Below, in pieces: positions 1 to 8,063 of a stretch of DNA of 64,000 nt. The notes beneath the pieces were generated by a model. The model was not told the origin of the DNA, made no database searches, and worked only from the letters and a program-made list of their open reading frames with translations. Source of the DNA: Pseudovibrio sp. Ad37 (GTDB taxonomy: Bacteria; Pseudomonadota; Alphaproteobacteria; Rhizobiales; Stappiaceae); NCBI RefSeq assembly GCF_001623075.1, contig NZ_LMCF01000218.1, positions 1 to 64,000 of the forward strand, written 5' to 3'. How positions within the stretch are numbered: position 1 is the stretch's first letter; the number at the start of each line of letters is the position of its first letter. The position numbers and the translations under genes were made by a program.

Positions 1-12
1 TCACTAAACCGG

Positions 13-48
13 GCGTTAGAAAGTCACGTTTTGTCGTCCTTCTAACGC
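13..48. other. Perfect 9-bp stem-loop at the window edge
   Basis: GCGTTAGAA at 13-21 pairs with TTCTAACGC at 40-48 across an 18-nt loop. A few T residues follow (54-58), so it may be the weak terminator of a gene lying before the window, but the gap between stem and T-run is atypical. No gene is visible in 1-188. Confidence 0.35.
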
Positions 49-188
49 TCATATTTTGTAGGGAAAGAAAAAAGGCCGCTGTGCACGTTATATCGCCCAC
101 CTATGCAAAATCTCACGCCGCGCCACAGGTAAAATCGCGCTTTCAAACGCTCTCATTTGCTTACATAGTGCTGACACAGGGCACAAAT

Positions 189-214
189 GCAAAAAGCTCC
201 CGGAAGGGAGCTTT
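189..214 (-). terminator. Terminator of the tRNA-Lys pair
   Basis: AAAGCTCCC (193-201) pairs with GGGAGCTTT (206-214) around a GGAA loop, and the minus strand continues into a T5 run. It lies just 3' of the two minus-strand tRNA genes and is oriented to end their transcript. Confidence 0.85.
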
Positions 215-245
215 GCTAAACCTCTTTATATACCATGAGGTTAAA

Positions 246-321
246 TGGTGAGCCCGCACGGGTTCGAACCGTGGACCTACTGATTAAAAGTCAGTTGCTC
301 TACCAGCTGAGCTACGGGCTC
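246..321 (-). tRNA. tRNA-Lys (anticodon UUU)
   Basis: Full cloverleaf read on the minus strand. The acceptor stem GAGCCCG pairs with CGGGCTC, the anticodon loop CTTTTAA sits between ACTGA and TCAGT, and the T-arm carries GGTTCGAACCC. The discriminator is A and the 3' CCA is encoded (246-248). The anticodon TTT gives Lys. It shares a transcript with the second tRNA-Lys about 20 nt upstream and ends at the terminator at 189-214. Apparent reading frames across this region are artefacts of tRNA sequence. Confidence 0.97.
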
Positions 322-341
322 ACTAAACACGAGACGTCTAT

Positions 342-417
342 TGGTGGGTGCATAGGGATTCGAACCCTAGACCGGCTGATTAAGAGTCAGCTGCTCTACC
401 AACTGAGCTATACACCC
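342..417 (-). tRNA. tRNA-Lys (anticodon CUU)
   Basis: Minus-strand cloverleaf. Acceptor GGGTGTA pairs with TGCACCC (one G-U pair), the anticodon loop CTCTTAA sits between GCTGA and TCAGC, the discriminator is A and CCA is encoded at 342-344. The anticodon CTT gives Lys. With the UUU isoacceptor it forms a two-gene Lys tRNA unit reading both Lys codons. The likely promoter lies in the gene-free DNA to the right. Confidence 0.97.
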
Positions 418-1056
418 AAAACGTTTCCCGCCGAAGCGATGGCGGGTGTATATAAAGCCTTTTGCGAGAGCGCAAGGCCCTACGTGCAACTTTTCGAAAA
501 TGTCTTGTGTAAAGTAAACTTATCCCAGACTAACCTATGCAAATCTACGAATTTTCGCAGCACAAACACAATTCAGAAGTGCGAAACGCGAAAAAACACC
601 GCAATTTTCGCAAAGCTGCCTTCTTATCAATTAGTCCAACGCAAAATTTTCACAGATCTCCCAGCCACGGTCTATCTCAAATCTTCTTAGCAGTCACAGG
701 CGTGCACTGCAGCTAAAGTCGTTCCACCATCATCGCACTGCAAAATCCCGTATTTCTGCGGGTTCGCTCAAGCGCAACAATTGCGCTTAGAAAAGCCAAT
801 GCAAACAGAGCGAGTATAACTTTCCGTGACGCAACTTCTGCAAAGCACGCTGACTGTTGCAGATAACTCAAGAAAACGAGAGGTCTTTGCGGCGCAACAT
901 TAAGAAGAAGCCACTTGACGCTTTTACGTATCTAAGCCTAATCTCTCCCCGAATTTCAGAGTTTACCTGAGCGATTCAATGGTGAAGCGCGGTAATCTCT
1001 TTCACGGTTGGAATTATGTTAAGGGAGAGTGGAGCCCTGAGGCTCCCAATACCAAA
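418..1056. other. Gene-free region between the tRNA-Lys pair and the ilvIH leader
   Basis: No convincing coding region is seen. A stem-loop CCCGCC/GGCGGG lies at 427-446 just upstream of the tRNA genes. Near the right end GGAGCC (1031-1036) and GGCTCC (1041-1046) form a small hairpin immediately before the ilv leader peptide; the same hexamers form the attenuator stem at 1141-1156, so they could compete with it. Promoters for the tRNA unit (leftward) and the ilv operon (rightward) should be here, but I could not place -35/-10 boxes reliably. Confidence 0.5.
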
Positions 1057-1107
1057 ATGCAAACTTCAATTCTTCTTATCGTGGTGGGACGCGCGTCGCC
1101 GGAGTGA
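1057..1107 (+). CDS. ilv operon leader peptide (16 aa)
   Basis: A 16-codon frame, MQTSILLIVVGRASPE, with the run Ile-Leu-Leu-Ile-Val-Val at residues 5-10. Such runs of regulatory codons are the hallmark of transcription-attenuation leaders of branched-chain amino acid operons. Its stop codon lies inside a perfect hairpin (1102-1109 with 1112-1119), which is followed by a pairing 1091-1097/1130-1136 and the terminator 1139-1163, then ilvI at 1275. Too short for ordinary gene calling. The Shine-Dalgarno is weak (GAGG about 13 nt upstream). Function is inferred from composition and position. Confidence 0.85.
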   Translation: MQTSILLIVVGRASPE

Positions 1108-1163
1108 GCAAGCTCACTCGGAACGGTTAGACGCGCACAAGGAGCCAAACGGCTCCTTTTTTT
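1088..1163 (+). promoter_or_regulatory. ilvIH transcription attenuator (pause hairpins and terminator)
   Basis: Within and after the leader frame, GCGCGTC (1091-1097) pairs with GACGCGC (1130-1136), enclosing a perfect GAGTGAGC/GCTCACTC hairpin. The terminator follows: GGAGCC (1141-1146), loop AAAC, GGCTCC (1151-1156) and T7. Under excess Ile/Leu/Val a ribosome finishing the leader should allow the terminator; stalling at the Ile-Leu-Val codons should favour read-through. The exact antiterminator pairing is not certain by eye; the GGCTCC at 1041-1046 is one candidate partner. Confidence 0.8.
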
Positions 1164-1274
1164 ATGGCTAATTCGCAGTGATGTTTAAAAGAGCACCTCT
1201 GCAAAACAAACAGTCGGATTGATTGCACACCCTTCAATCAGGCAAAACGAGCAGATACAGGCAACAAGGACTTG

Positions 1275-3050
1275 ATGATGCAACGGGAGATGACAGGCGC
1301 TGAAATGGTTCTCCAGGCGCTGAAGGACAACGGGGTGGAACATGTATTTGGATACCCTGGTGGTGCAGTTCTACCCATTTATGATGAGCTGATCCAACAG
1401 GACGCGATCCAGCACATCCTTGTCCGTCACGAGCAAGGCGCAGGCCATGCTGCTGAAGGCTATGCACGCTCTACCGGCAAAGCCGGCATTGCTCTGGTGA
1501 CCTCTGGTCCGGGCGCAACCAACATGGTGACTGCCCTGACAGATGCCATGCTCGACTCCATCCCCATGGTCTGCATCACCGGTCAGGTACCAACCAACCT
1601 CGTTGGGTCTGATGCGTTCCAGGAGTGTGACACCGTTGGCATCACCCGCCCGTGCACCAAGCACAACTGGCTGGTGAAGGATGTTGATGATCTGCCTCGC
1701 ATTCTCCATGAAGCGTTTTATGTTGCACAGTCTGGTCGTCCCGGCCCTGTTGTAGTTGATATTCCAAAGGATGTTCAGTTTGCCATCGGCACCTATGAAG
1801 GCCCCCAGGCAAACCCGAGCAACCACAAAAGCTATCGCCCACAGCTGAAAGGCGACATGACTGCCATTCGCGCAGCTGTTGAGCTGATGTCAAAAGCCAA
1901 ACGCCCTGTTTTCTATACAGGCGGCGGCGTCATCAACTCCGGCGCGGCTGCAAGCCAGCTGCTGCGTGAACTGGTAGACCAGACAGGCTTCCCGATCACA
2001 TCCACTCTGATGGGTCTGGGGGCTTATCCGGCTTCTGGCGAACAGTGGCTCGGCATGTTGGGCATGCATGGCACCTATGAAGCCAACATGGCCATGCACG
2101 ATTGTGATCTGATGATCTGTATCGGTGCACGCTTTGATGACCGCATCACGGGCCGTCTGGACGCCTTCTCACCGAACTCCACCAAGATCCACGTGGACAT
2201 CGACCCATCCTCCATCAACAAGATCGTTCATGTTGATCTGCCGATCGTTGGCGATGTGGCACACGTTCTGGAAGACATGGTTCGCATCTGGCGCGCCTCC
2301 AGCTTCCACTCTCAGCCAGAGCTGAAGGAATGGCAGACACAGATCGCCAAGTGGCGCGCACGCGATTGCTTGTCCTACCGCCACAGCGACGATGTCATCA
2401 TGCCTCAGTACGCATTGCAGCGTCTGAACGCAGCCATCAAAGGCCGCAAGGATGTTTACATCTCCACCGAGGTTGGGCAGCACCAGATGTGGGCAGCGCA
2501 GTACCTTGGCTTTGAATCGCCAAACCATTGGCTGACCTCCGGCGGCTTCGGCACGATGGGTTATGGTCTGCCAGCAGCCATTGGCGCACAGGTTGCCCAT
2601 CCAGACGGGCTGTGCATCAACGTTGCAGGCGATGCCTCCATCCTGATGAACATTCAGGAAATGTCGACAGCCGTTCAACACGGTCTGGCCCCTAAAACAT
2701 TCATTTTGAACAACTCCTACATGGGCATGGTTCGCCAGTGGCAGCAGCTGCTGCATGGCAACCGCCTGTCCCACTCGTATACTGAAAGCCTGCCTGACTT
2801 TGTAAAATTGGCAGAAGCCTACGGCGGCAAAGGTATTCGCGTTACCAAACCGGGTGAACTGGATGACGCCATTCAGGAAATGATTGAGACACCGGGTCCG
2901 GTTCTGTTTGATTGCTGCGTCGCTCAGCTGACCAACTGCTTCCCAATGATCCCATCAGGCAAAGCACACAACGAAATGCTGTTGCCAGATGAAGCAACTG
3001 ATGAAGCCGTTGCAAACGCCATCGACACCGCTGGCAAGTCATTGGTATAG
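1275..3050 (+). CDS. ilvI: Acetolactate synthase large (catalytic) subunit
   Basis: Catalyses the first common step of valine/leucine and isoleucine synthesis: decarboxylation of pyruvate and condensation with pyruvate or 2-oxobutyrate, using thiamine diphosphate, FAD and Mg2+ in the cytoplasm. The order is an N-terminal ThDP pyrimidine-binding domain with the catalytic Glu in RHEQGAGHAAEG (about residue 53), a central FAD-contacting domain (ARFDDR) and a C-terminal ThDP domain with GDAS (about 452) followed by NNSYMGMVRQWQ (about 479). At 591 aa it is normal length. AAGGA precedes tandem ATGs at 1275 and 1278, either of which could be used. The regulatory subunit follows after 19 nt, and an attenuator leader precedes it. 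Alternative symbol ilvB. Confidence 0.97.
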   Translation: MMQREMTGAEMVLQALKDNGVEHVFGYPGGAVLPIYDELIQQDAIQHILVRHEQGAGHAAEGYARSTGKAGIALVTSGPGATNMVTALTDAMLDSIPMVCITGQVPTNLVGSDAFQECDTVGITRPCTKHNWLVKDVDDLPRILHEAFYVAQSGRPGPVVVDIPKDVQFAIGTYEGPQANPSNHKSYRPQLKGDMTAIRAAVELMSKAKRPVFYTGGGVINSGAAASQLLRELVDQTGFPITSTLMGLGAYPASGEQWLGMLGMHGTYEANMAMHDCDLMICIGARFDDRITGRLDAFSPNSTKIHVDIDPSSINKIVHVDLPIVGDVAHVLEDMVRIWRASSFHSQPELKEWQTQIAKWRARDCLSYRHSDDVIMPQYALQRLNAAIKGRKDVYISTEVGQHQMWAAQYLGFESPNHWLTSGGFGTMGYGLPAAIGAQVAHPDGLCINVAGDASILMNIQEMSTAVQHGLAPKTFILNNSYMGMVRQWQQLLHGNRLSHSYTESLPDFVKLAEAYGGKGIRVTKPGELDDAIQEMIETPGPVLFDCCVAQLTNCFPMIPSGKAHNEMLLPDEATDEAVANAIDTAGKSLV

Positions 3051-3069
3051 GTAAGCTGGGAGAAGCATT

Positions 3070-3663
3070 ATGAACGCACAGAAAACAGACGCTCTATCGG
3101 CCTATTTCCTAGCCGAAACCAGCGATGTCCTCGAAACACATACTCTATCTATCATTGTAGACAACGAACCTGGTGTTCTTGCCCGCGTGATTGGCCTCTA
3201 CTCTGGCCGTGGCTACAACATTGACAGTCTCAGCGTCTCTGAAACTGAGCACGAGAAACACGTTTCCCGTATCACGATTGTGACCACAGGTACTCCTCAG
3301 ATCATTGAGCAGATCCGCCACCAGCTGGATCGCCTTGTACCGGTGCATATCGTCCGGGATCTGACCGTTGCAGCACGCAATTCCAATCAGGAAAAGCCGC
3401 TTGAGCGAGAGCTGGCACTGATCAAGGTGCGTGGTGAAGGAGAAAAACGTCTGGAGGCCCTGCGTCTGTCAGAAGCTTTCAGGGCAACTGTCATTGATGC
3501 AACCATTGATCACTTCGTTTTCGAGATCACAGGCCGCACCAATAAAATCGATCAATTCATCGAAATCCTGACACCACTGGGTCTTGTTGAGGTTTCACGT
3601 ACGGGCGTTGCCGCACTTTCACGCGGTTCCCAAGGTCTTAAAGACTTGCAGGATGAAATTTAA
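3070..3663 (+). CDS. ilvH: Acetolactate synthase small (regulatory) subunit
   Basis: Regulatory partner of the upstream large subunit, giving full activity and valine feedback sensitivity. At 197 aa it has an N-terminal ACT domain (about 22-97; TLSIIVDNEPGVLARVIGLY), the usual valine-binding fold, and the C-terminal small-subunit domain (about 105-190; LALIKVRGEGEKR). GGGAG lies 8 nt before the ATG. It is translated from the ilvI transcript and followed by a strong terminator at 3699-3738. The length is longer than E. coli IlvH but normal for alphaproteobacteria. Alternative symbol ilvN. Confidence 0.96.
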   Translation: MNAQKTDALSAYFLAETSDVLETHTLSIIVDNEPGVLARVIGLYSGRGYNIDSLSVSETEHEKHVSRITIVTTGTPQIIEQIRHQLDRLVPVHIVRDLTVAARNSNQEKPLERELALIKVRGEGEKRLEALRLSEAFRATVIDATIDHFVFEITGRTNKIDQFIEILTPLGLVEVSRTGVAALSRGSQGLKDLQDEI

Positions 3664-3698
3664 CAGTTAGAGGACAATTTTGTCCTATTGATATTGAG

Positions 3699-3738
3699 CG
3701 GCGTCTTTTGCAAGTCTGTGAAGACGCCGTTTTATTTT
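3699..3738 (+). terminator. ilvIH terminator
   Basis: CGGCGTCTT (3699-3707) pairs with AAGACGCCG (3721-3729), followed by TTTTATTTT. It lies 36 nt after the ilvH stop. A small extra hairpin (AGGACAATTTTGTCCT, from 3670) precedes it. Confidence 0.9.
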
Positions 3739-3745
3739 GATAATC

Positions 3746-3793
3746 TAGAGCGTATCCCCGACAGGTGAGAACCGGTTCTCGGATAAGGGTACG
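3746..3793 (+). repeat. RIME-like dispersed palindromic element, copy A
   Basis: Contains the core GAACCGGTTCTCGGATAAGG after GAGCGTATCCCCG and ends GTACG. It shares its architecture (GCGTATCCCCG ... CCGGTTnTCGGATnAGnnTACGC) with the elements at 20171, 52349 and 63206. The arms are self-complementary and would fold when transcribed. Similar mosaic elements are known from intergenic regions of Rhizobiales. Confidence 0.7.
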
Positions 3794-3806
3794 TGAAGAA
3801 TAAAAA

Positions 3807-3844
3807 AGTCAGGGCATGGCGTATAAAGGCGACATGCCCTGACT
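3807..3844. other. Perfect 12-bp inverted repeat ahead of pdxJ
   Basis: AGTCAGGGCATG (3807-3818) and CATGCCCTGACT (3833-3844) form a perfect 12-bp stem with a 14-nt loop ending 18 nt before the pdxJ start. On the minus strand the stem is followed by T6 and so has terminator form, although no minus-strand gene ends here. On the plus strand it would sit in the pdxJ 5' UTR. Confidence 0.6.
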
Positions 3845-3862
3845 CAAAAAAGAGTATGCCCC

Positions 3863-4621
3863 ATGAAGACGCCTAGCCGCTTATCTGTCAACGTAAACGC
3901 TGTAGCAGTTCTGCGAAATCGCCGCGACGTTCCGTGGCCAAGTGTGACGCATCTGGCAGCCCTCGCCCTCAATGCAGGCGCCAAAGGCATCACCGTGCAC
4001 CCACGCCCGGATGAGCGCCATATTCGCCGCACGGATGTTGAAGACATTTCCAAAATGCTGCGTGAAGAACTGCATGGCAAAGAACTGTGCCTCGAAGGCT
4101 ATCCGGATGAGCGCTTCATGGAGTTGGTGGAGCAAACCCGCCCGACGCAGGTTCTGTTTGTACCGGACGACCCGTCCCAGCAGACCTCTGACCATGGCTG
4201 GGACTTTTCCGAGAACATGGATCTCCTGAAAGAAGCCATCAGCACTGCAAAGTCCTGGGGTGTGCGCACATCACTCTTCGTGGATCCGGAACCAAGCCAG
4301 CCAGCTCTTGCAGCTGAAGCAGGCGCTGAGCGTATCGAGATCTACACCGGCCCTTATGGGGCCTGTCATTCTGACAAGGAAGCCGAAAAGATCGAGCTGG
4401 AGAAAGTCGTTGCCACCGCAGAAGCGGCAAGAGCAGCAGGCCTGCTGGTCAATGCAGGACACGACCTCACCGTTGAGAACCTGCCAGCTCTGATTGAGCG
4501 CGTACCATACATCTCAGAGGTCTCCATCGGCCACGGCTTCACTGCCGACGCTCTGGAACATGGTTTCACCCAAAGCGTTCGCCGTTTCCGCCACGCCCTT
4601 GGTGAGCCGACAGAACTCTAA
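3863..4621 (+). CDS. pdxJ: Pyridoxine 5'-phosphate synthase
   Basis: Condenses 1-deoxy-D-xylulose 5-phosphate with 3-amino-2-oxopropyl phosphate to make pyridoxine 5'-phosphate (DXP-dependent vitamin B6 pathway, cytoplasm). At 252 aa it is the normal TIM-barrel length. Seen: VNVNAVAVLRN (about 10-20), the active-site block GITVHPRPDERHIR (about 39-52), LEGYPDE with the catalytic Glu near 76, and NAGHDLTVENLP with the general-acid His near 200. Instead of the enterobacterial VNIDH near the N-terminus it has VNVNA, and together with HPRPDERHIR this is closer to the subgroup I remember from Bacteroidetes. It stands alone between a hairpin and a terminator. Confidence 0.93.
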   Translation: MKTPSRLSVNVNAVAVLRNRRDVPWPSVTHLAALALNAGAKGITVHPRPDERHIRRTDVEDISKMLREELHGKELCLEGYPDERFMELVEQTRPTQVLFVPDDPSQQTSDHGWDFSENMDLLKEAISTAKSWGVRTSLFVDPEPSQPALAAEAGAERIEIYTGPYGACHSDKEAEKIELEKVVATAEAARAAGLLVNAGHDLTVENLPALIERVPYISEVSIGHGFTADALEHGFTQSVRRFRHALGEPTEL

Positions 4622-4643
4622 GAATTATCCCGTTTCAAAGAAG

Positions 4644-4677
4644 AGCCTGCTGTGATCCGTTACAGCAGGCTTTTTTG
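4644..4677 (+). terminator. pdxJ terminator
   Basis: AGCCTGCTGT (4644-4653) pairs with ACAGCAGGCT (4662-4671), followed by T5. It sits between convergent pdxJ and the glutamine-synthetase-like gene. Confidence 0.9.
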
Positions 4678-4693
4678 TGTGTAGCTGCTGAAT

Positions 4694-6100
4694 TCAAACC
4701 CCTTCAAAATACCGCAGAAACTCAAAGCTGGTGATGTCCTTCTCAATCCATGCTTTGAACGCCTTCAGCTCATTCTCCCGGCTACGTGCATACTGATCCG
4801 CCAGCGACGACCCCAAGGCCTCCTTCACAAACTCACTCTCCCGGAAGAGCTCCAGTGACGCTTCCAAGGATCGCGGCAACTTCTCCAAGCTTTCATCCTT
4901 ACCCGGATCACCAATCAGCATTGCCGGTGGCTCCTCCCCCTTGCGAAGACCTTGCAGCCCAGCGGCAGCAATCAAAGGCACGATGATATACGGATGGGTG
5001 TCAGCCCCCGGACACCGATGCTCCAAGCGGACCGCTTGCGGGTCAGGACTGGAAATCACGCGCACCGCACTCACGCGGTGCTCATCTCCCCAACACACTT
5101 CTTCAGGACAACCAGTAAATCGGGAAAGCCGGCGGTAAGAATTGATCGTTGGCCGAAACGCCAGATGAGACGACTGCATCTGCTCCAGAAGCCCAGCTAC
5201 AAAGAACCTCCCCCGCTCACTCAGCACCGCCTCCCGATCATAAAATACATTGTGCCCCATCTCGTCATAGAGGCTGATGTGCACGTGGGTTCCGCACGCA
5301 GAATCCTGCCCCATCGGCTGATAACGCGCCATAAAAGTCGCAATCAGATTATGCTCCCGGCAAAGCTCTTTCAGGTGATGACGTGCCCGCACTGCATTGT
5401 CAGCAGCCTGCAACGGCGAGGTTGGCGACAAGGCAACCTCATACATGCCCCAACCAATCTCACTCTCCATTGAGGACACCCCGATGCCAAGCGAGTCCAT
5501 ACGCACCCGAAACGCTTCCATCAGATCCATGTAATCCGGGTCACGATTGACCGAGTCATATTGCAGTGAATGACCAAACGGCTTGAGTTTATGATGCTCG
5601 CCTGCCTCAACCAATGCACGGTCAAAGTGAAAGATCCCAAACTCAAACTCCATCCCAACTTTCATGGTGAGTTTCAACTCGGCAAGTTTCTCTTCCAGCA
5701 TTTCCAACGGGCGCCACACATCCAGTGAAAAGCGCTCTCCACCCCGTTCATAACAGTTGAGCAGAACCTCAGGGACCTCAGACCGCCACCCCAGCTGGCA
5801 CAGGGTGTTACCATCTGCCAAACTGTGCAAGTTGCCAAATCCTGTATGATACCAGACATGCGGAGACTCGTAGATCTGCTCACCTGCAGGCTGCCCGTCA
5901 CCGTGAGGAATGAGGTAAAGCGAGGAATTGGTGGAACATCCCTTCTCCAACCCATCCAGATGCTGAAGTCGGCACCGCAAAAGCCCGTTCATATCCGGAA
6001 CCTGCGTGATGACCGAATGTACGCCCCGCTGCCTCAACTGCGCGATTTGCTTGGCCAGCCCTTCCTTTGAGGCGGTTTGCTGTTCCCAAAATGTCGTCAT
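4694..6100 (-). CDS. Glutamine synthetase family protein (type III / gamma-glutamyl-polyamine ligase-like)
   Basis: Predicted ATP-dependent ligase joining the glutamate gamma-carboxyl to ammonia or an amine. Of 468 aa, the N-terminal beta-grasp part holds VPDMNGLLRCR (about 34-44). The catalytic part has EFEFG (about 151), a Glu-rich metal segment near SSMESEIGWGMYEVAL (about 209-224), GTHVHISL (about 270) and an Arg-rich phosphate-binding segment around RLEHRCPGADTHPYI. These fit the glutamine synthetase catalytic domain, but the sequence is not the GlnA type and lacks an obvious adenylylation-site region. The first long frame begins at a GTG (6130); the ATG at 6100 preceded by GGAG is a better start. 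It stands alone, so the substrate (amine or glutamine) is undecided. Confidence 0.85.
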   Translation of the reverse strand: MTTFWEQQTASKEGLAKQIAQLRQRGVHSVITQVPDMNGLLRCRLQHLDGLEKGCSTNSSLYLIPHGDGQPAGEQIYESPHVWYHTGFGNLHSLADGNTLCQLGWRSEVPEVLLNCYERGGERFSLDVWRPLEMLEEKLAELKLTMKVGMEFEFGIFHFDRALVEAGEHHKLKPFGHSLQYDSVNRDPDYMDLMEAFRVRMDSLGIGVSSMESEIGWGMYEVALSPTSPLQAADNAVRARHHLKELCREHNLIATFMARYQPMGQDSACGTHVHISLYDEMGHNVFYDREAVLSERGRFFVAGLLEQMQSSHLAFRPTINSYRRLSRFTGCPEEVCWGDEHRVSAVRVISSPDPQAVRLEHRCPGADTHPYIIVPLIAAAGLQGLRKGEEPPAMLIGDPGKDESLEKLPRSLEASLELFRESEFVKEALGSSLADQYARSRENELKAFKAWIEKDITSFEFLRYFEGV

Positions 6101-6446
6101 GCCTGATCCACTCCAAGATGTACAAAGCACCTTAAAGTCAACGCTGATTGCAAAGCATGGAAGAATTTGGCGACCTTTAAACTAAATCTCGCATCCGCAT
6201 AAGTTGCAAGTAAATCCTCAAGACTACCTAAGCAGTGTAATTGGTACACAGGCGCCTCGACGCGAATTATCGACAAAAACCACATCAAGCCTATGAAATG
6301 ATGAAAATAAGTGCCCCCATACCCACCGTGCAGATCAGCAACACTCGTAGAGATAACTAATAGTTTATTGCCAGAAAATTGTAAGGATACGGATTTCTGC
6401 TAGGTTGGACATTCCCTAAGGACACCCCATCAAGAATAATAGAAAC
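6101..6446. other. Gene-free divergent region
   Basis: AT-rich DNA between the minus-strand glutamine-synthetase-like gene and the plus-strand beta-barrel gene; it must hold both promoters. I see no strong hairpin, repeat or credible small reading frame. Confidence 0.5.
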
Positions 6447-7352
6447 ATGCGCTCTTTATACCTCCTGGCTATCCCCATGGCTCTTGCTGCACATCCCCTC
6501 AGTGCACAAGAAGCCAACCACCAAACAGAAGCTCCACGAGAGCTTAACGCAGGCGGTTTTGTCGGCGTCAACGTTGGCCGCTCTTTCTTTGAGGCTGATC
6601 AGATCGACACGAAAGATCAGGAACCAAACACCCTTGGCTTCTATGGATCTTACGCTCTGCCACTCTTCCAACAGTTCAGCCTGCAGGTAGATGGAGATCT
6701 CGAATACTACCAGTTCGACACCAAGGACGGTGACAACACCCTCCGCGACGGTCTGGGAGCAGTCCACTTCGCTTACAAAGACCCACAGCAAGGCCTGTTC
6801 GGTGTCTTTGGCGGCGGGGGTGTAACTGTTGACGGTGGAGACGACACCTCCACCAAAACCTTCCAGTTCATCGGCGTTGAAGGCCAGTATTACCTTCAGG
6901 GCATCACCCTGTTCAGTCAGGCTGGCTTCCTTGATGGTGATGACGACCAGAACGAGACCATCGACAACGGCCTGTTTGCCCGTGGTGGCGCAAGCTACTA
7001 CTTCACACCAAACACCAAGTTGACCGGCTCTCTGTCTTACGTCAGTGGTGATCGCTACAATCACCCAAACCCGGGTGATGCGCGCGATGGTGAGGTGAAT
7101 ATCTTCAGCTGGGGTGCGGAGTTCAAACAAAGCTTCACCGCTCTGCCAATTGGTCTCAGCGCTTCCTACAATGGTCATGACTTCCAGATCAAAGGTGATG
7201 AATCCGACGAACCGGTCATTCATGAGTTCCGTTTTGGCGCATTCTTCCAGTTCGGCACCACAACATTGCAGGAAAACGACCGCACAGCAGCAGGCTCTGA
7301 TCTGCCACAGCTGAAACGTTGGATTTCCCTCTCAACCAACGAAGTCGACTAA
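6447..7352 (+). CDS. Secreted/outer-membrane beta-barrel-like protein, unknown function
   Basis: A 301-aa protein with a signal peptide of about 20 residues (hydrophobic LYLLAIPMALAAHPLSA, cleavage before QEA). The mature part is rich in Gly, Asp and alternating aromatic/hydrophobic strands (FVGVNVGRSFF, LGFYGSYALPLF, SLQVDGDLEYYQF, FARGGASYYF), as in small porin-like outer-membrane barrels. Many Asp residues (DGDDDQNE) suggest acidic periplasmic or surface loops. No specific family was recognised and no neighbour suggests a function. The C-terminus does not end in the classical aromatic residue, so an outer-membrane location is inferred rather than shown. Confidence 0.7.
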   Translation: MRSLYLLAIPMALAAHPLSAQEANHQTEAPRELNAGGFVGVNVGRSFFEADQIDTKDQEPNTLGFYGSYALPLFQQFSLQVDGDLEYYQFDTKDGDNTLRDGLGAVHFAYKDPQQGLFGVFGGGGVTVDGGDDTSTKTFQFIGVEGQYYLQGITLFSQAGFLDGDDDQNETIDNGLFARGGASYYFTPNTKLTGSLSYVSGDRYNHPNPGDARDGEVNIFSWGAEFKQSFTALPIGLSASYNGHDFQIKGDESDEPVIHEFRFGAFFQFGTTTLQENDRTAAGSDLPQLKRWISLSTNEVD

Positions 7353-7450
7353 GCCTCTGAGATAAGGCTGAGCTATGTAGTAATACGCTATTACCCGCTC
7401 AGCCTCTTCCCTTGCTACGTTTCCCTCGCAGTCACATCTGGGAGGGAAAC

Positions 7451-8032
7451 ATGTCTGCCAAAAAAGTGCTTATGATCACCGGTGATTTCACCGAGGATTA
7501 CGAAACCATGGTGCCGTTTCAAACCTTAGGCGCCGTTGGTCATGATGTTCACGCCGTTTGCCCGGATAAAAAGGCAGGCGATACAGTCGCAACATCCATC
7601 CATGACTTTGAAGGTGACCAGACCTACACCGAAAAACGCGGCCACAACTTCACACTCAACGCCAGCTTTGACGCCATCAACCCGGCCGATTATGACGCAC
7701 TCGTCATTCCCGGTGGCCGTGCACCAGAATATCTGCGCCTGAACCCAGCCGTTCTGGACATGGTGCGTCACTTCTTCAAAGAGAACAAACCGGTTGCAGC
7801 CATCTGCCACGGTGCTCAGCTTCTCTCTGCTGCTGGCGTGTTAGAGGGCAGAACCTGCTCCGCTTATCCGGCCTGCGCACCAGAGGTCACCATGTCTGGC
7901 GGCAAGTTCGCTGACATCGACGTGGCTGACGCAGTCACTGATGGCAACCTTGTAACAGCGCCAGCATGGCCTGCTCATCCAGCATGGCTCAAGCAGTTCC
8001 TTGCTCTGCTGAACCAGCCTGCTTATGCTTAA
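7451..8032 (+). CDS. DJ-1/PfpI family protein
   Basis: A 193-aa protein of the DJ-1/PfpI (class I glutamine amidotransferase-like) superfamily; members act as cysteine peptidases, glyoxalase III/deglycases or stress chaperones. Seen: the N-terminal strand [15 protein letters not shown] with the conserved acid after the first strand, [16 protein letters not shown], and the nucleophile elbow [10 protein letters not shown] with Cys119. A start at 7451 is chosen because GGGAGGG lies 4 nt upstream; the longer frame from 7412 lacks such a site. An RHH_4 gene follows 31 nt later on the same strand and may be co-transcribed. Specific activity cannot be read from sequence. Confidence 0.9.
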   Translation: MSAKKVLMITGDFTEDYETMVPFQTLGAVGHDVHAVCPDKKAGDTVATSIHDFEGDQTYTEKRGHNFTLNASFDAINPADYDALVIPGGRAPEYLRLNPAVLDMVRHFFKENKPVAAICHGAQLLSAAGVLEGRTCSAYPACAPEVTMSGGKFADIDVADAVTDGNLVTAPAWPAHPAWLKQFLALLNQPAYA

Positions 8033-8063
8033 GAAGCAGCACTAGACAATTGCGGAGGGGACC

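Noticed and set aside
235-690. 151-codon plus-strand frame across the tRNA-Lys genes
   Set aside because: It runs antisense through two certain tRNA genes; the repeated segment in its translation is just the shared tRNA sequence.
6456-7223. 255-codon minus-strand frame
   Set aside because: It is the shadow of the beta-barrel gene on the other strand; the signal peptide and protein style support the plus-strand gene.
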